A DNA stretch of 22,023 bases from Guillardia theta CCMP2712. Its lineage: Eukaryota > Cryptophyceae > Pyrenomonadales > Geminigeraceae. How positions within the stretch are numbered: the stretch's first letter is position 1; each line of letters begins with the position of its first letter. The stretch covers positions 198,236 to 220,258 of the forward strand of contig NW_005434593.1 in the NCBI RefSeq assembly GCF_000315625.1. The letters are read 5' to 3'. The notes under the pieces were generated by a model, which made no database searches, was not told where the DNA came from, and saw only the letters and a program-made list of their open reading frames with translations. Of the stretch, positions 1 through 15,115 are shown piece by piece. The position numbers and the translations under genes were made by a program.

Positions 1-5258
<5,258 letters not shown>

Positions 5259-5420
5259 CGCCCTTGGCGGTGGTTCAGACCAAAGTTCCTTTGCTCGTGA
5301 TAGATTCAATCTCACAAGGTCCGCGCTCCATAATCAAGACTTCTTTTTCGTGTTCATCATCGTCATCGCCTGTGTGGTTCATAAAACCTCCCTTCGTCAC
5401 TTTTGAACATGTATAAAATC

Positions 5421-5480
5421 CTCCTCGTCCTCGTCCTCCTCGTCCTCGTCCTCCTCGTCCTCGTCCTCCTCGTCCTCGTC
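5421..5480. repeat. 15-bp tandem repeat, four perfect copies
   Basis: The unit CTCCTCGTCCTCGTC repeats exactly four times (5421-5435, 5436-5450, 5451-5465, 5466-5480). It lies about 160 bp upstream of the Ig-like gene start. A TATAAAA string sits next to it at 5412-5418 but on the opposite strand to that gene. Confidence 0.95.
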
Positions 5481-5605
5481 CTGGGTGGCGTCAAGTTGTC
5501 AACAATCTCATGCTGATATATTCCTCTCGCTCTCCCACCGCCATCCCCCACCGCAACTGCCTAGTCAAATCAAGAAAAAAACAATCACACCCTACAATTA
5601 TTTTA

Positions 5606-5683
5606 CTTACCCTTACCTTTACAGTACAATACTTTACTTACCCTTACTTTCACAGTACAATACTTTACTTACCTTTACTTTCA
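5606..5683. repeat. 31-bp tandem repeat, about 2.5 copies
   Basis: Two near-identical 31-bp units (5606-5636 and 5637-5667) start CTTACCCTTAC and end AGTACAATACTTTA. A partial third unit follows at 5668-5683. The array sits at the left flank of the recombinase element. Shortly after it, at about 5715-5740, the string AACCCCATTTGGGGGTAGGGG forms a GC-rich hairpin. The rest of 5316-5800 shows no gene I can support. Confidence 0.9.
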
Positions 5684-5801
5684 ACCCACCCGTCACACTA
5701 GTACCCCTAGTTTGAACCCCATTTGGGGGTAGGGGTGCAACATCCTTTCAGCGGCACCTGTGGGGTTGGCAGGTTGCGGCGCGAACAACGGAAGCATAGC
5801 T

Positions 5802-8769
5802 ATGCCTGGCGCGGAGGGGATCATCTCACGTAGTACGGAAGAAGTTGAAGTGACGGCAGAAGAGGATCGGGGGGGCTCCGGGGATGAGGTGATGGAAGAG
5901 GTTCATCCTTCAACGGGGTCAGTGGTAGCAGGGGAACAGGCCATTCCAGCTGTCTCTGTCGAAGAGGACGGAGATGTCTTGCAACGTGAAGATCCATTCG
6001 CCGATCCATCGCCGGAGCAGCCTATGGCGCAGCGAGGTAGCAAGCGTCCTCAATACAGCCGTGCTGTTTTGTGTGTGCAACGGCAGGATCGGGACTCTGA
6101 AGAATTCAACCGTGCACGTACACGTGCACGCATTCAGCACAACAGTGTGTCGGAGAATACTAGAGAGGTGTATATGAATTACATGATACGCTTCATAGAA
6201 TGGTTGTACGCGAATGACGAGTATTATGCTCTCATAACAGATGAATTCAAAACGAACATGCGTGAAAAACATGAAAAATTCTTGAACGGATCTGATGAGG
6301 TGACAGAGCCGGCGATGACTGAGGAGAGTATGCCAACTACAACTTACATCAAGAGCGTAATATTACAGAATACAATTCATCCCATCTATTTTGAAAAATT
6401 CACGCCAGTCATGTTTCTTGACTGGGTGACCCATAAAGTTCAACAAAACCCAGATTAACAATCCAAACATGCTCGTCGTACAAGTCAGGATTGATGCACA
6501 TGCTCAAGAATTACGGGGTTACACTGAGCACGGAGGCGGTGAAAACATTGAGCAGTGACTTCAGAGGATTGAAGCGAACATTGAATCTTTCTGAATCTTG
6601 CAACCAAAACGCAGCAGTGACAACCGGCAAGGTTCCGTTGTCATACGATTTGTACTCAGTATTGGCAAAGGTTATGCTACAGAAACCAGAAAGAGAATAT
6701 GTTTGGGCCAGAACCTTTCTGATTCTGGCATGGAATTTGATGTCCAGATCCAGAAACGTATGCACACTGTTGTACGATGACATGGAATTTTTCGGGGATG
6801 CCTTGCGATTCTACGTAATTAACTCGAAAAATGATCAGGCTGGTCAGAAATCGCGGAATCCAAAGCATGTCTATAGCAACGTGTGTTCACCTGAAGTATG
6901 TCCTCTGCTAGCACTGGGTGAGTAGCGGTTGGGGGGGGGGGAACATTGGCATGACATATCACAGGCGTCTACTTCTGCTGTTACGGATTTAATCATACTG
7001 CAAGCGGTGGGCGTCTGTTCCCAGGTGAGGTTGCCTTGTGGTCATCATGTGTTGTTGATCACGAGCATCAGGTACAAACCAGAATGACAGATTTCGAAAG
7101 CTATTCTGCAACAGACTTCTCCTTGAGGATGAGGAAGTAGCTGCTGCAATTCACGGGAAGGGTTTGAATGCAAACGAGATCGGTAACACGCTTCATCCCA
7201 AAAGACATGATGAATCGAGTTGACGTTTGTGCAGGGAGTCACTCTATTCGGAAAGGAGCGTCGACCTTCTGTGCCAGTGGGAGCACTTCTTGCCCGAGCC
7301 TAGCAGCGATAAGCATTCGAGCAGAGTGGAAGCTTGGGACAATTTACGACACGCACCTGAAGTATGAAGCAGCGTCTGACTGCTACGTTGGACGGACAGT
7401 GTGCGGTCTCCCCATGAATCATGCAGACTTCGGCATCTTGCCACCATTCTTCAAATGTGAAAGCAGGGAAAGCAGAATGCAAGTAGACAGAGTCATAGAT
7501 CAACTTTTCCCCAACCTGGATGCGAAGAAGAAGTATGTTGCAGAGCAGGCTATTGCGGCGGTGGTTTACCACCAGGATTGGTTGAGAAGGAACATGCCAG
7601 GAAATCATCCTCTATTCGATACAGAGCTCTTTTCATATCATGAATTTCTACCATTGTTGAGCCGATACATTTCAATGGACGTGAACGGCAGAAAACCCAC
7701 TGGTTTGCCTCCTCATGTCATGACAATCCGATCAATGGAGGAAATGAAAGGGGCCGTAGACGGCATGAACCTGAACATTGCCGAGATGAGAGGGTCTATC
7801 AATCACTTGACAAAAACAAATGCAACAATAGAGGAGAAACTTGCAACCTGCTTCCGCACTTCAGCTGATTCAATCTTTCGATCGATTGAAGAGAATCCTC
7901 CGCTAGCCGATTTGTTGGAGCATGGAGGAACAGATACGGATGCAGGCGTGAAGGCAGCAGCGGAGGATACCCTGAAGCATTTGATTGAGGTAGTATGGAG
8001 AATGTATGATTTCGTGACGAAAACAAGGGAAAGAGATGGCGAATGGAGAGAGGAAATGAATGCGAAGATGCAAGGAATGCAGCAGTGCCTGGTAGGGATA
8101 CAGAATACAATTGAAGAGGTGAAATGCTCTATGAAGAAGTTGGAAGAAGGCATGAAACATATTCAGAGAGCGGTAAGTCTTTCACAGGAGAGTATGGGTG
8201 TGCGCAGGAGATCAGGCGTAAGGAATAGAACTTCGACACGGGAAGGGGCTCGGTGCAGAGTGACGGAGGATCGGGAGATGGAGGATGGGATGGAAGATGC
8301 TGAAGACAGCGATGGCGGCGAGGTTGATGACGGAAACAGGCAAACAGTGAATGACAACACAGTGCAAGGGGACGAGAGCAGCTTAATTCCCACCAGTTTC
8401 GAATGGGTGAAGGCGAATACAAGAGCGATTTTCACACAATGGCATTTCGGAAACAGGGAGAAAGGATATCCTGCTTACAAAACCTTGAAGCCTCGCCATT
8501 TCTACACCAAAGATCAAAAGAAGAGATTCAGTGACTTGCGGTACCTTGTGAGGGAAATAGAAATAGAAGCCAGAGCACTGGGGGTGTATGTGGAGCAACC
8601 GGACGGGGTAGACGAAGCAGGGTTTATGTATGATCAGTGTGAAAACTTTCTGATGGACGTGTACAAGGACGCAAGAGGAGAATCGGACGCGACGTCAAGG
8701 TTTAGCCATTTGTCGTGGATGACGGTGGTGGACTTGCTTAGGAAGAGCGGGCGAGGACGAAAAGTGTAG
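5802..8769 (+). CDS. Crypton-type tyrosine recombinase with C-terminal coiled coil and GCR1_C-like domain (one -1 frame change)
   Basis: This is the transposase of a Crypton DNA element, expected to cut and rejoin DNA through a tyrosine nucleophile. Exons are 5802-6917, 6965-7024, 7072-7182 and 7235-8769; introns are 47, 47 and 52 bp with GT-AG ends and matching phase. The N-terminal SAM-like domain reads NTREVYMNYMIRF, then SSYKSGL and FRGLKRTLN. The catalytic core has the first Arg in MSRSRNV, then LALGVYF, GRLFPG, NQNDRFRKLF, the box HSIRKGAST (His and Arg; His codon at 7240-7242), RAEWKLG, and the expected Tyr near KYEAASDCYVGRTVCGLP. After about 7480 comes a long coiled coil, a basic/acidic linker, and a region WVKANTRAIFTQWHFGN...KRFSDLRYL resembling the GCR1_C DNA-binding fold. 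The frame changes by -1 between 6446 and 6452; with that shift it encodes about 940 residues. The ATG at 5802 was chosen; upstream starts would be GTG. Confidence 0.85.
6446..6452 (+). promoter_or_regulatory. Frame-change site, possible slippery heptamer A_AAC_CCA
   Basis: In the recombinase gene the zero frame ends at TAA 6456-6458, while the recognisable protein continues in the -1 frame with PRLTIQT. The heptamer at 6446-6452 fits the X_XXY_YYZ form in the correct frame. CCC is not a strong slippery Y triplet in known cases, so a one-base deletion in the A4C3 run, or an assembly error, is at least as likely. Confidence 0.5.
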
Positions 8770-9198
8770 AGATGTTTTGGTGTAGTTGCTAGTGTAATAC
8801 ATGAATGTGCGTTGCAGAAGAGCTCAGTGTGTGTAGGCGATGTCCACTGTAATGTCAATACATGCAAGTGAAATACCAAAGAATTGGGGTGAAGAAAGGC
8901 CATGTTCATCTGTACAAATGAAAGGTTATCTATTGTGATTACAAGTGAAAGATGTGTAGAAGTATTGTACAACTATGCCTAGAATGATTCTAAGACATGA
9001 TGTGATGTAGCACACACCATCATCCTTCCTGTAAGGCGGCGTCGTTGCTGCATTATCGTGCTTCCTGCATTCGAACGTATACTTAACTGAGCAAGGTAGG
9101 AAGGAGATCGGCATTTTCTTTCGTGTTCATTTACATCATACTGTACAAAATGATCGCAACAGATGGAAAAGCAAAGGAGGAAAAGGAGCAATCGGGTT

Positions 9199-11547
9199 TC
9201 ACTCCGGTGGGGTCCATGGGTTCCAATTCTCTTCCACGATGCTGCTCTGCCTGCGCTTCGGCTCCCTCTCGATTTCTTCCAGCTCCTCATTTCGCTCCGC
9301 CTCTCCCTCCACCTCCACCTCCTGCACCTCCTCGTCCTCCTCGTCGGCTACCTGAGCACTGGAGCAGCATGGAAAGCATGATCTCTTCCCAGCAGACTTG
9401 CGAGCCTTCTTCCTGTGCTGCTTCGAAGCGCTCTTCCTGAACTCCTTCAACTCCGCATTCCTCCTCTCGATCAGCTCACGGACCTTGTCCAGCACAGTCT
9501 GTGTCCTCAGCGTCGCCTCGTCGGAGGACACGACATTCAGAGCCTCAATCATGAACGCTACCGTGACGTTGAAGAAGGTTGAGGTGCTCATGAAGATCCA
9601 GATCATGGTGAAGGCGATGCCTGCGTCCCCAATCTCCTCCTGCAGCTTGATGAAGTCCAGATGGCCGTACATGCCAAGGATCAAGGATTGACAAGATCGG
9701 GTGATGGAAGAAAATTGCTCCGAGGTCTCGCCGAAGAGCATGTATCCCATGATCCCATAGCCAAACCAGAGGGGGCAGAAGATGGCGCCGAGGGAAACAA
9801 ACTCGAAGAAGCCGTGCTCTAGAGCCTTGGTGTACAGGAGCAGGTTCTTGTGGATGCAGATGTACTTTAGCAGCTTGAACCAGAGCAAGAATGCAATCAG
9901 CCCAGCAACCTGGTCTTCGATGAAATAACTCTTCGCAAGAGATCGCAACCTCGATAGCAACGAGTTGTAGTCTGACTTCTGGTAGATCATGATTTGATAG
10001 GAGATGTAATTCGCCAGCTTCAAGAACCCAAAGAGCACGAACAGCAAGATATTGGTAAGCTCGACGTAACCCCATCCTGGTGTTCGATATTTCTTCAGCC
10101 CATTTCTCCTGCAGCTATCGAGCTCTTCAAATGCGTAATAGATCACCATCAAGAATACAAGGGCGAGCATGGCAATCCTTATCAGCCCGCTGAAAGATCC
10201 CATGTCGTACCGACTGGGTACTATGGTGTCTGAGGACTGATGTATGATGGTTGCTCCGTTGGAAAGCAGCTCAAACGCCACATCTGACAAGACGAAGAAT
10301 TGCATCTCAAGATTGTAGACTGCAAACGCCACAAGGACGAATCTTGTCTTGGCGTCGACCCACTGGTTTGCGATGAGGGACTCGATAGTGGCGGCAGCGT
10401 CGGCTGAAGTGAAACTCGCCACGAACCCACTCGCTGGATATGTGCCGCTGACGCCTGTGAAGCCAGCAAGAGCAGAAGACCGGTACTTGAAGAAGGGAAG
10501 GGATCCAGCCTGGGTCGGCGCGACGTCGTTGGCTATCGTAAAAGTCTGAGCTTCTGCCTCCGGGTTCCAAGGAGGATAGCATGCTCCATCTGCGATGAGG
10601 CCCTGCTTGACCAAGTTTGCATGGATCTTGGAGCATTTTCCTTCAGAGATGCGGTTTTGAATGATTTCAATTCTTCCTGTCAAGGCATTTCCAAGGATCA
10701 TTCCATCAGTCCCCGGCATTGTGTAATTCGTCCAGAAAGCCATGCATGAGGGACATGCTGTCTGACTGCCAAAGTTTCGTAGAAACTTGGTGATGTCGTC
10801 TGACGAGCTGAGAACAAACATATCATGTCAAAGGAAGGACACACAGAATATGGCAAAGAGTCAAGACACCTGACGTTTTGCAAGGACCTCTGAACAAAAT
10901 CGACGAAGATGCTTTTCATTTCGATCTTTTCGCGATTGTTCCTCCCAGAGTACAGCGAGTACGTGAAGGCAAAAACAAGCACAAGGTATATGGCTACTTC
11001 TTTCAACCAGTCTTTCAACACAAGGCCGTCCCCCATTTCCCTCAAGGCCAAGTTTGATACCCAATTCTGGTCAATCCACTGGCCACCAGCCATGGAGGCT
11101 TCTTGCTCTTTGACCTCCTCTAGCTTCTTGCTCGCTTCATATCTTGCTGCAATCTTTCGCTTCTTTGCTTCAAACCTGCATTGTCACTATGAGCACTCCA
11201 CCAGCAAGCCTCTCTCACAGCTCAAGATAGAGAGGATGTTCCAACCATCTAGCTCACCTGGATCTGTCTATCTTGCCAAACGTGTGAACGTCGGAAGCAC
11301 CTTTATAGTGATTCTTGTCCGCCTTTCCCAACATCTCCAACTCCGCAAACTCTCTTAACCGCTGTACAACATCGTGTGTTTCCTCCTCCATGTGCTCTAC
11401 CTCATCACTCCCGCCGTCTCGCTCTTCTTCCGCTGTCTTCTCATGCTCTCCGCCACCGTCTGCTCTCATGATCAGCATCGCGCGTCCCTTGCCCTGCAGC
11501 GTCGCCTCCGCCTGCGCCCTCAGGCGCTGCATGCCAAGTCGCTCCAT
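9199..11547 (-). CDS. Polycystin-2-like cation channel (PKD/TRPP family)
   Basis: Three exons, 11547-11258, 11175-10870 and 10807-9199 (introns 82 and 62 bp, phase 2 both), give exactly 734 codons plus stop. The order is a charged coiled cytoplasmic N-terminus; TM1 near 157-172; the large extracellular polycystin (TOP) domain near 199-400, with YTMPGTDGMILGN, YPASGF and WVDAKTRFVLVAFAVYN; TM2 about 405-425; TM3 about 445-467; TM4 about 495-515; TM5 about 532-556; a pore loop at about 564-590; and TM6 about 594-619. The tail is Lys-rich, then Cys-rich (CFPCC, possible palmitoylation), then acidic. Family members conduct cations at cilia or endomembranes. The pore reads SLILGMYGHLDF where PKD2 has LGD, so the filter Asp is Met578. 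The ATG at 11547 is the first suitable start; sequence upstream turns GC-rich. It is transcribed toward the recombinase element. Confidence 0.92.
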
Positions 11548-12440
11548 AGCGCAGCCTTGTAGGAGGCGGCCCGTTGACGCCGGACGGTCCGACTGCCAAC
11601 CTCAACAAGTTCGGCCCGGGCCGCCGGGCCGACAGCAGTGCGGCGGCAGTAACTTCGGGACTCCCGGAGCCTCTCACTGTCACTGAGACTCAGGCCGCGC
11701 ACTGGTGACTCCGGAATCCGCCGATGCAAAATCAGTTGACGGACGTTCAGCGGCGTCATATGATGAGGCAATGGGCTGACCGGCGGCCCGCGGTCCCGGT
11801 CCGATCACAACGGACCGTGCTAACCGTAACCGTTGAACTGAGTTCCGAGCCTGGCAGGCGGCCGTCTCTGCCAGGATAATCTTCTTGCTGACGATTGTTT
11901 CGCTCCAACTGTTCATGAAACCGGGTTCTAAATTTGGATGCCGGTCAGTTCTACTTCCGGTACCGTACTATTCCTTGATCATTTCGGAACACGGTTTTGT
12001 AAGGGCGGCCGCTGGGAAGACCGACGGTGGCCCGCCGGGCCCGGTGAACTTGCCCCGGCAGAGCCTCGGAGCCTGCCATGGATGATCGGCGGAGGGCCGG
12101 GTCCTCCTGGCGGCCCCGGCCGGGGATGGCTCAGGCCGGGCACTAAGCCTCGGAGTGCTGAGCGGCCGGGCCGCCGTGACTCAGCGGCCAGTCACCGTAC
12201 AGCCGGCGGCGCCCGCGGCCGCGGACCGACCGCCCCGCCGGCCGCCCCGGCCGGGCCGGGCCGCGTTTCCGCCGTCACTGACCAGTCTCCTCGGAGTCAG
12301 CGGCCGCAGGCTGCGGCGGATCAGGAATCGGAGGATTCAACGAATCCGAGCCGGCGTAACGAGACGGTGACCGGAAGTTTCAATCACCACACACTACTGA
12401 CTCGAGTAGTAAAGAGCCAGAGACTCGACTTCCCGGCCTG
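11548..12440. other. GC-rich non-coding island, left
   Basis: This stretch is visibly richer in G and C than its surroundings, with long GGCC/CCGG strings at 12000-12280. Short related motifs recur: CCTCGGAG near 12065, 12149 and 12289, and GTCACTG/CAGTGAC-like and GGACTCC strings. Open frames through it on both strands are Pro/Arg/Gly-rich and look like compositional artefacts. It may hold the promoter and 5' UTR of the polycystin gene at its left end. No RNA gene is recognisable. Confidence 0.5.
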
Positions 12441-12470
12441 ATTTTTACTCAAAGTTAAGTGAAAAATCAG
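12438..12470. repeat. Short inverted repeat (hairpin)
   Basis: Arms CTGATTTTT (12438-12446) and AAAAATCAG (12462-12470) are perfect inverted copies around a 15-nt loop that itself has partial ACT/AAGTG pairing. It sits at the right edge of the GC-rich island, where composition falls sharply. Its role is unknown. Confidence 0.7.
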
Positions 12471-12750
12471 TAGGAGGAAAATTTTCTGTGCCTGCCAGTG
12501 CCCGGTTGCTACTGAAAGCGATCCGAATCGGCTTTGCTGACACTACCCCTACCCCACCTTTTGACCGTTACAACACCCGGCCACCCTCCAACCAGATGAC
12601 AAGATAAAAATCTGTTTCCCTGGTCGTATTCTCCCCTCCTTACCTTAAAAGCCCGTTCTCCACAGTCAGCGTCTCCAATTCCCCTCTCCTTCTCAGTCCC
12701 CTGCAATCGAAATCAACGATCGCCATCCAACTTACAGTTAGCTGTCCACC

Positions 12751-12812
12751 TCTACAAGACCGCATCACACTTCTTCTTTAGATTTTTGTTGTTCACTTCT
12801 ACAAGACTGCAT
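12751..12812 (+). repeat. 47-bp-spaced direct repeat in the leader of the small gene
   Basis: TCTACAAGACCGCAT at 12751-12765 recurs with one change at 12798-12812. Both copies lie just before the ATG at 12835 in a pyrimidine-rich stretch. They could be a partial tandem duplication of a promoter or 5' UTR. The remaining interval 12471-12750 is pyrimidine-rich and otherwise featureless to me. Confidence 0.7.
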
Positions 12813-12834
12813 TGAGCTTCAGCAAGCAACAATA

Positions 12835-13047
12835 ATGGCCAAGGACGGCTCCTGCACTCTTCTTCCTCGTATGTACTTCAAGTCTAATGTTGATAAAGGC
12901 AGTAGCCCCAAGAAACACTTTGGAAAGAGGCTTCTTCAGTCATCTCTAGAGGCAGACGGAAGCTGGACAGAGACCTACTCGAGCGGGTATGAGTCAACGG
13001 CGAGGAGGCTGTACAACAGAAGCATCTCGTGGGGCATGATGAGCTGA
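12835..13047 (+). CDS. Possible 70-residue small basic protein, unrecognised
   Basis: The ATG sits in a good eukaryotic context (CAACAATAATGGCC) after a pyrimidine-rich leader. The peptide starts MAKDGSCTLLPRMYF and ends SISWGMMS. It is Ser/Lys/Arg-rich with several aromatic residues, has no membrane segment, and I recognise no domain. It lies in a stretch of ordinary composition between two GC-rich islands. Codon use looks balanced rather than repeat-driven, the main argument that it is real. It could also be one exon of a larger gene or chance. Confidence 0.35.
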   Translation: MAKDGSCTLLPRMYFKSNVDKGSSPKKHFGKRLLQSSLEADGSWTETYSSGYESTARRLYNRSISWGMMS

Positions 13048-13990
13048 GCTCCTGCTACAGAGCTCTCAAACTCGTGGAACACAGGGCTGAACAGAATTGC
13101 TGCAGTCAAAAGCGAAGGACAAGGAGGATGAAAATACGGAGGAAGGAAGCCGGACTGTTGTACTTTGATGTACATTACCCTTGAAACGACAACGATGAAG
13201 AAGTATAATTTCAAACTTGATGTATATGAAAAGAGAGATATCATGAGCAAAAGAAGCGATTGCTGGGAACCTCCCAGGCTGATCACGTGCCGATGTACTA
13301 CCGTATGCAAGCAAGGCACCTCCGCTGGATCCGACGATCACACACAAGGGTGTAGTGCAGTGATATCTAGTTTACTAGCGATGCTAGATCACTCGTGGCA
13401 TGTAGCATGAGGACACAACAGACCCATCTCACTGAACAACAGGCTGATCCTCTTAGGCTGAGCCTCGGAGGGAACTTCGGAAGGACTCCAGGGCTAGACA
13501 GCGGCGGGAGTCCGGAGTCCTTGTCTCGCAAGCTTGTGCTCTTCTTCATTCTTAACAGCCTCCAGTGAGAACCACCGGGTGACCCGTACTCAGTACTTAG
13601 TAATGAGGAGGCTCTCTCGGGCACCACTGGGTCATCCGAACGAGTCACTGGACTACTCAGTCAGCGCTCTAGCCTTCGGAGCAGTGACCGTACGTGAGTA
13701 GTACAGTGTTTTTGCAGTCAGTGCAGTCGGACGGTCCCGGCTCAGTTACCGGCGTGTCACTGTGCGGCCACGGGTCCGGGCATGACGGTCGGACTCAGCT
13801 GCAGGCCGCCGCGTTGGCCAGGCGGGCAGCGGCAGGACTCGGCGGCTGTGAGACTCTGCCGGCCGGGTGGCCCGGCCCGGGCGCCCGGGCCCAACGGTTG
13901 GTCGGACTGAGGCAGGCACGGCCTGGCACGGCCTTATACCGACTCACTGAGAGTAGTGTGTACCGGGCGGCCTGGATGACCGTCACGGCC
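13048..13990. other. Non-coding stretch with second GC-rich island
   Basis: From 13048 to about 13430 the composition is ordinary and no gene is apparent. From about 13440 to 13990 the sequence becomes GC-rich again and shares motif style with the left island: CCTCGGAGG near 13465, GGAGTCC, GAGTCACTGGA, CAGTGACCG and CGGACGGTCC (also near 11581). The 149-residue open frame at 13694-14143 is compositionally odd and starts in GC-rich DNA but ends in AT-rich DNA, so I do not call it a gene. Confidence 0.45.
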
Positions 13991-14149
13991 GTTCAAGCCC
14001 AAGGAGCATGTGGCTTTATCACCCCCCTAGAACAGAAACCAGCCAAAAGGACCCGTACAGGAAGATTTTTTGGGGGTTTGGGAATTTCAAGCCTGAGTCA
14101 ACCTAAATTGCATTACTTCTTGAAATTGTTGTGGAATATTTGAAGTATT

Positions 14150-15115
14150 GAGAAGTTGAGTATTTCGTTTTTATTTGAAATATGAATATTCCCGCTTTTT
14201 TTTCCCCTCGTAGGCCACGGCTCTTGGAGAAAGTTTTCAATTTACTACTGGCATGGAAGGGGGTGGGTCCTCCAAACGGGGCTACTATTATTGTACAAAA
14301 GGACCGACACTACTGGTGGGTGGGGTCATGGAGTACTGGACATATGGAATGTGAAGGGTATCCTGTACCAGGCGGAAGAGAGCGTTGGGGTTTCAGTGTC
14401 AGTACCAGGGGGTAGGGTGGTACGGTTAAGGGAAAAGGGTCGGTCAGTAGTGAGAGAAAGGGTAGGGTCTCACACGAATTGGAGCAAACGGGAGCACTCT
14501 TTGTAATAATTTGATAATAAAGAATCGGTACAATTTAAAATTCAAAAATGTTTTAGAGTGTTTTTGATTCATCAGCGGCGTTTGGGATTGGAATGGTAGT
14601 CATGAACATCATGACGAAAGAAATTGGTCACATCATTTGAATTTGGAGAAAGATGGTTGAAATCGTCTTGAAAAATATTTTCCGAAAATGTTTCCTTTAA
14701 TACAATCCTTTCAAGAACAACTAAAAACATTTATTAATAAATATTTTGTTGTAGTCATCCAGTAATGCGACGAACAAAAAAATATTTCTTAGTTTTAAGT
14801 TGCCTACTGAACTAGAAAGCTCTCGATGGCATCTCAAACAACCCCCCACCCCCCAATACACTACGGGTACCCCGGGATTTTCAATGGTTCACTCTAATAG
14901 ACCCGGTAGCATTACAACACCCCACTTGGACCTCTACCCACCCAATCCACCTACCCCTGACAAAATAAGATAAAACTCCTTTTTAAACTTTGTGTTTAAA
15001 ACACCGAGGGGGCTATCCACCTACAGCTCGACCGTATCTGATACCAACTACCTATAATATTTATTTTAATCATTTCAATTGTAAGAATAAAACTCTTGAG
15101 CTTCCACCATAAAAA
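14150..15115. other. AT-rich intergenic region with diverged G-rich and C-rich repeat arms
   Basis: A G-rich segment at about 14250-14480 (GGGGGTGGGTCC, GGTGGGTGGGGTC, GGGGGTAGGGTGG) and a C-rich segment at about 14840-14960 (CCCCCCACCCCCC, CACCCCACTTGGACC, CTACCCACCC) look like loosely matching inverted copies. A further C-rich piece at about 12540-12600 has the same flavour. No open frame here looks coding. It may be remnants of a repeat family. Confidence 0.35.

Larger units (their letters stand above)
5346..9130. mobile_element. Possible extent of the Crypton insertion, by a 12-bp direct repeat
   Basis: The string TTTCGTGTTCAT occurs at 5346-5357 and again at 9119-9130, either side of the recombinase gene, about 3.77 kb apart. 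Crypton elements lack terminal inverted repeats and are flanked by short direct repeats, usually shorter than this. The interval also contains the tandem repeats at 5421 and 5606, so the true ends may lie further in. The stretch 8770-9118 is AT-leaning with no gene I can support. Confidence 0.35.

Noticed and set aside
11938-12441. 167-residue plus-strand frame in the left GC-rich island
   Set aside because: It is a Pro/Gly/Arg-rich compositional frame, with equally open frames on the other strand, and no domain.
13694-14143. 149-residue plus-strand frame
   Set aside because: It runs from GC-rich to AT-rich DNA with a matching shift in amino-acid make-up, as expected from chance openness.
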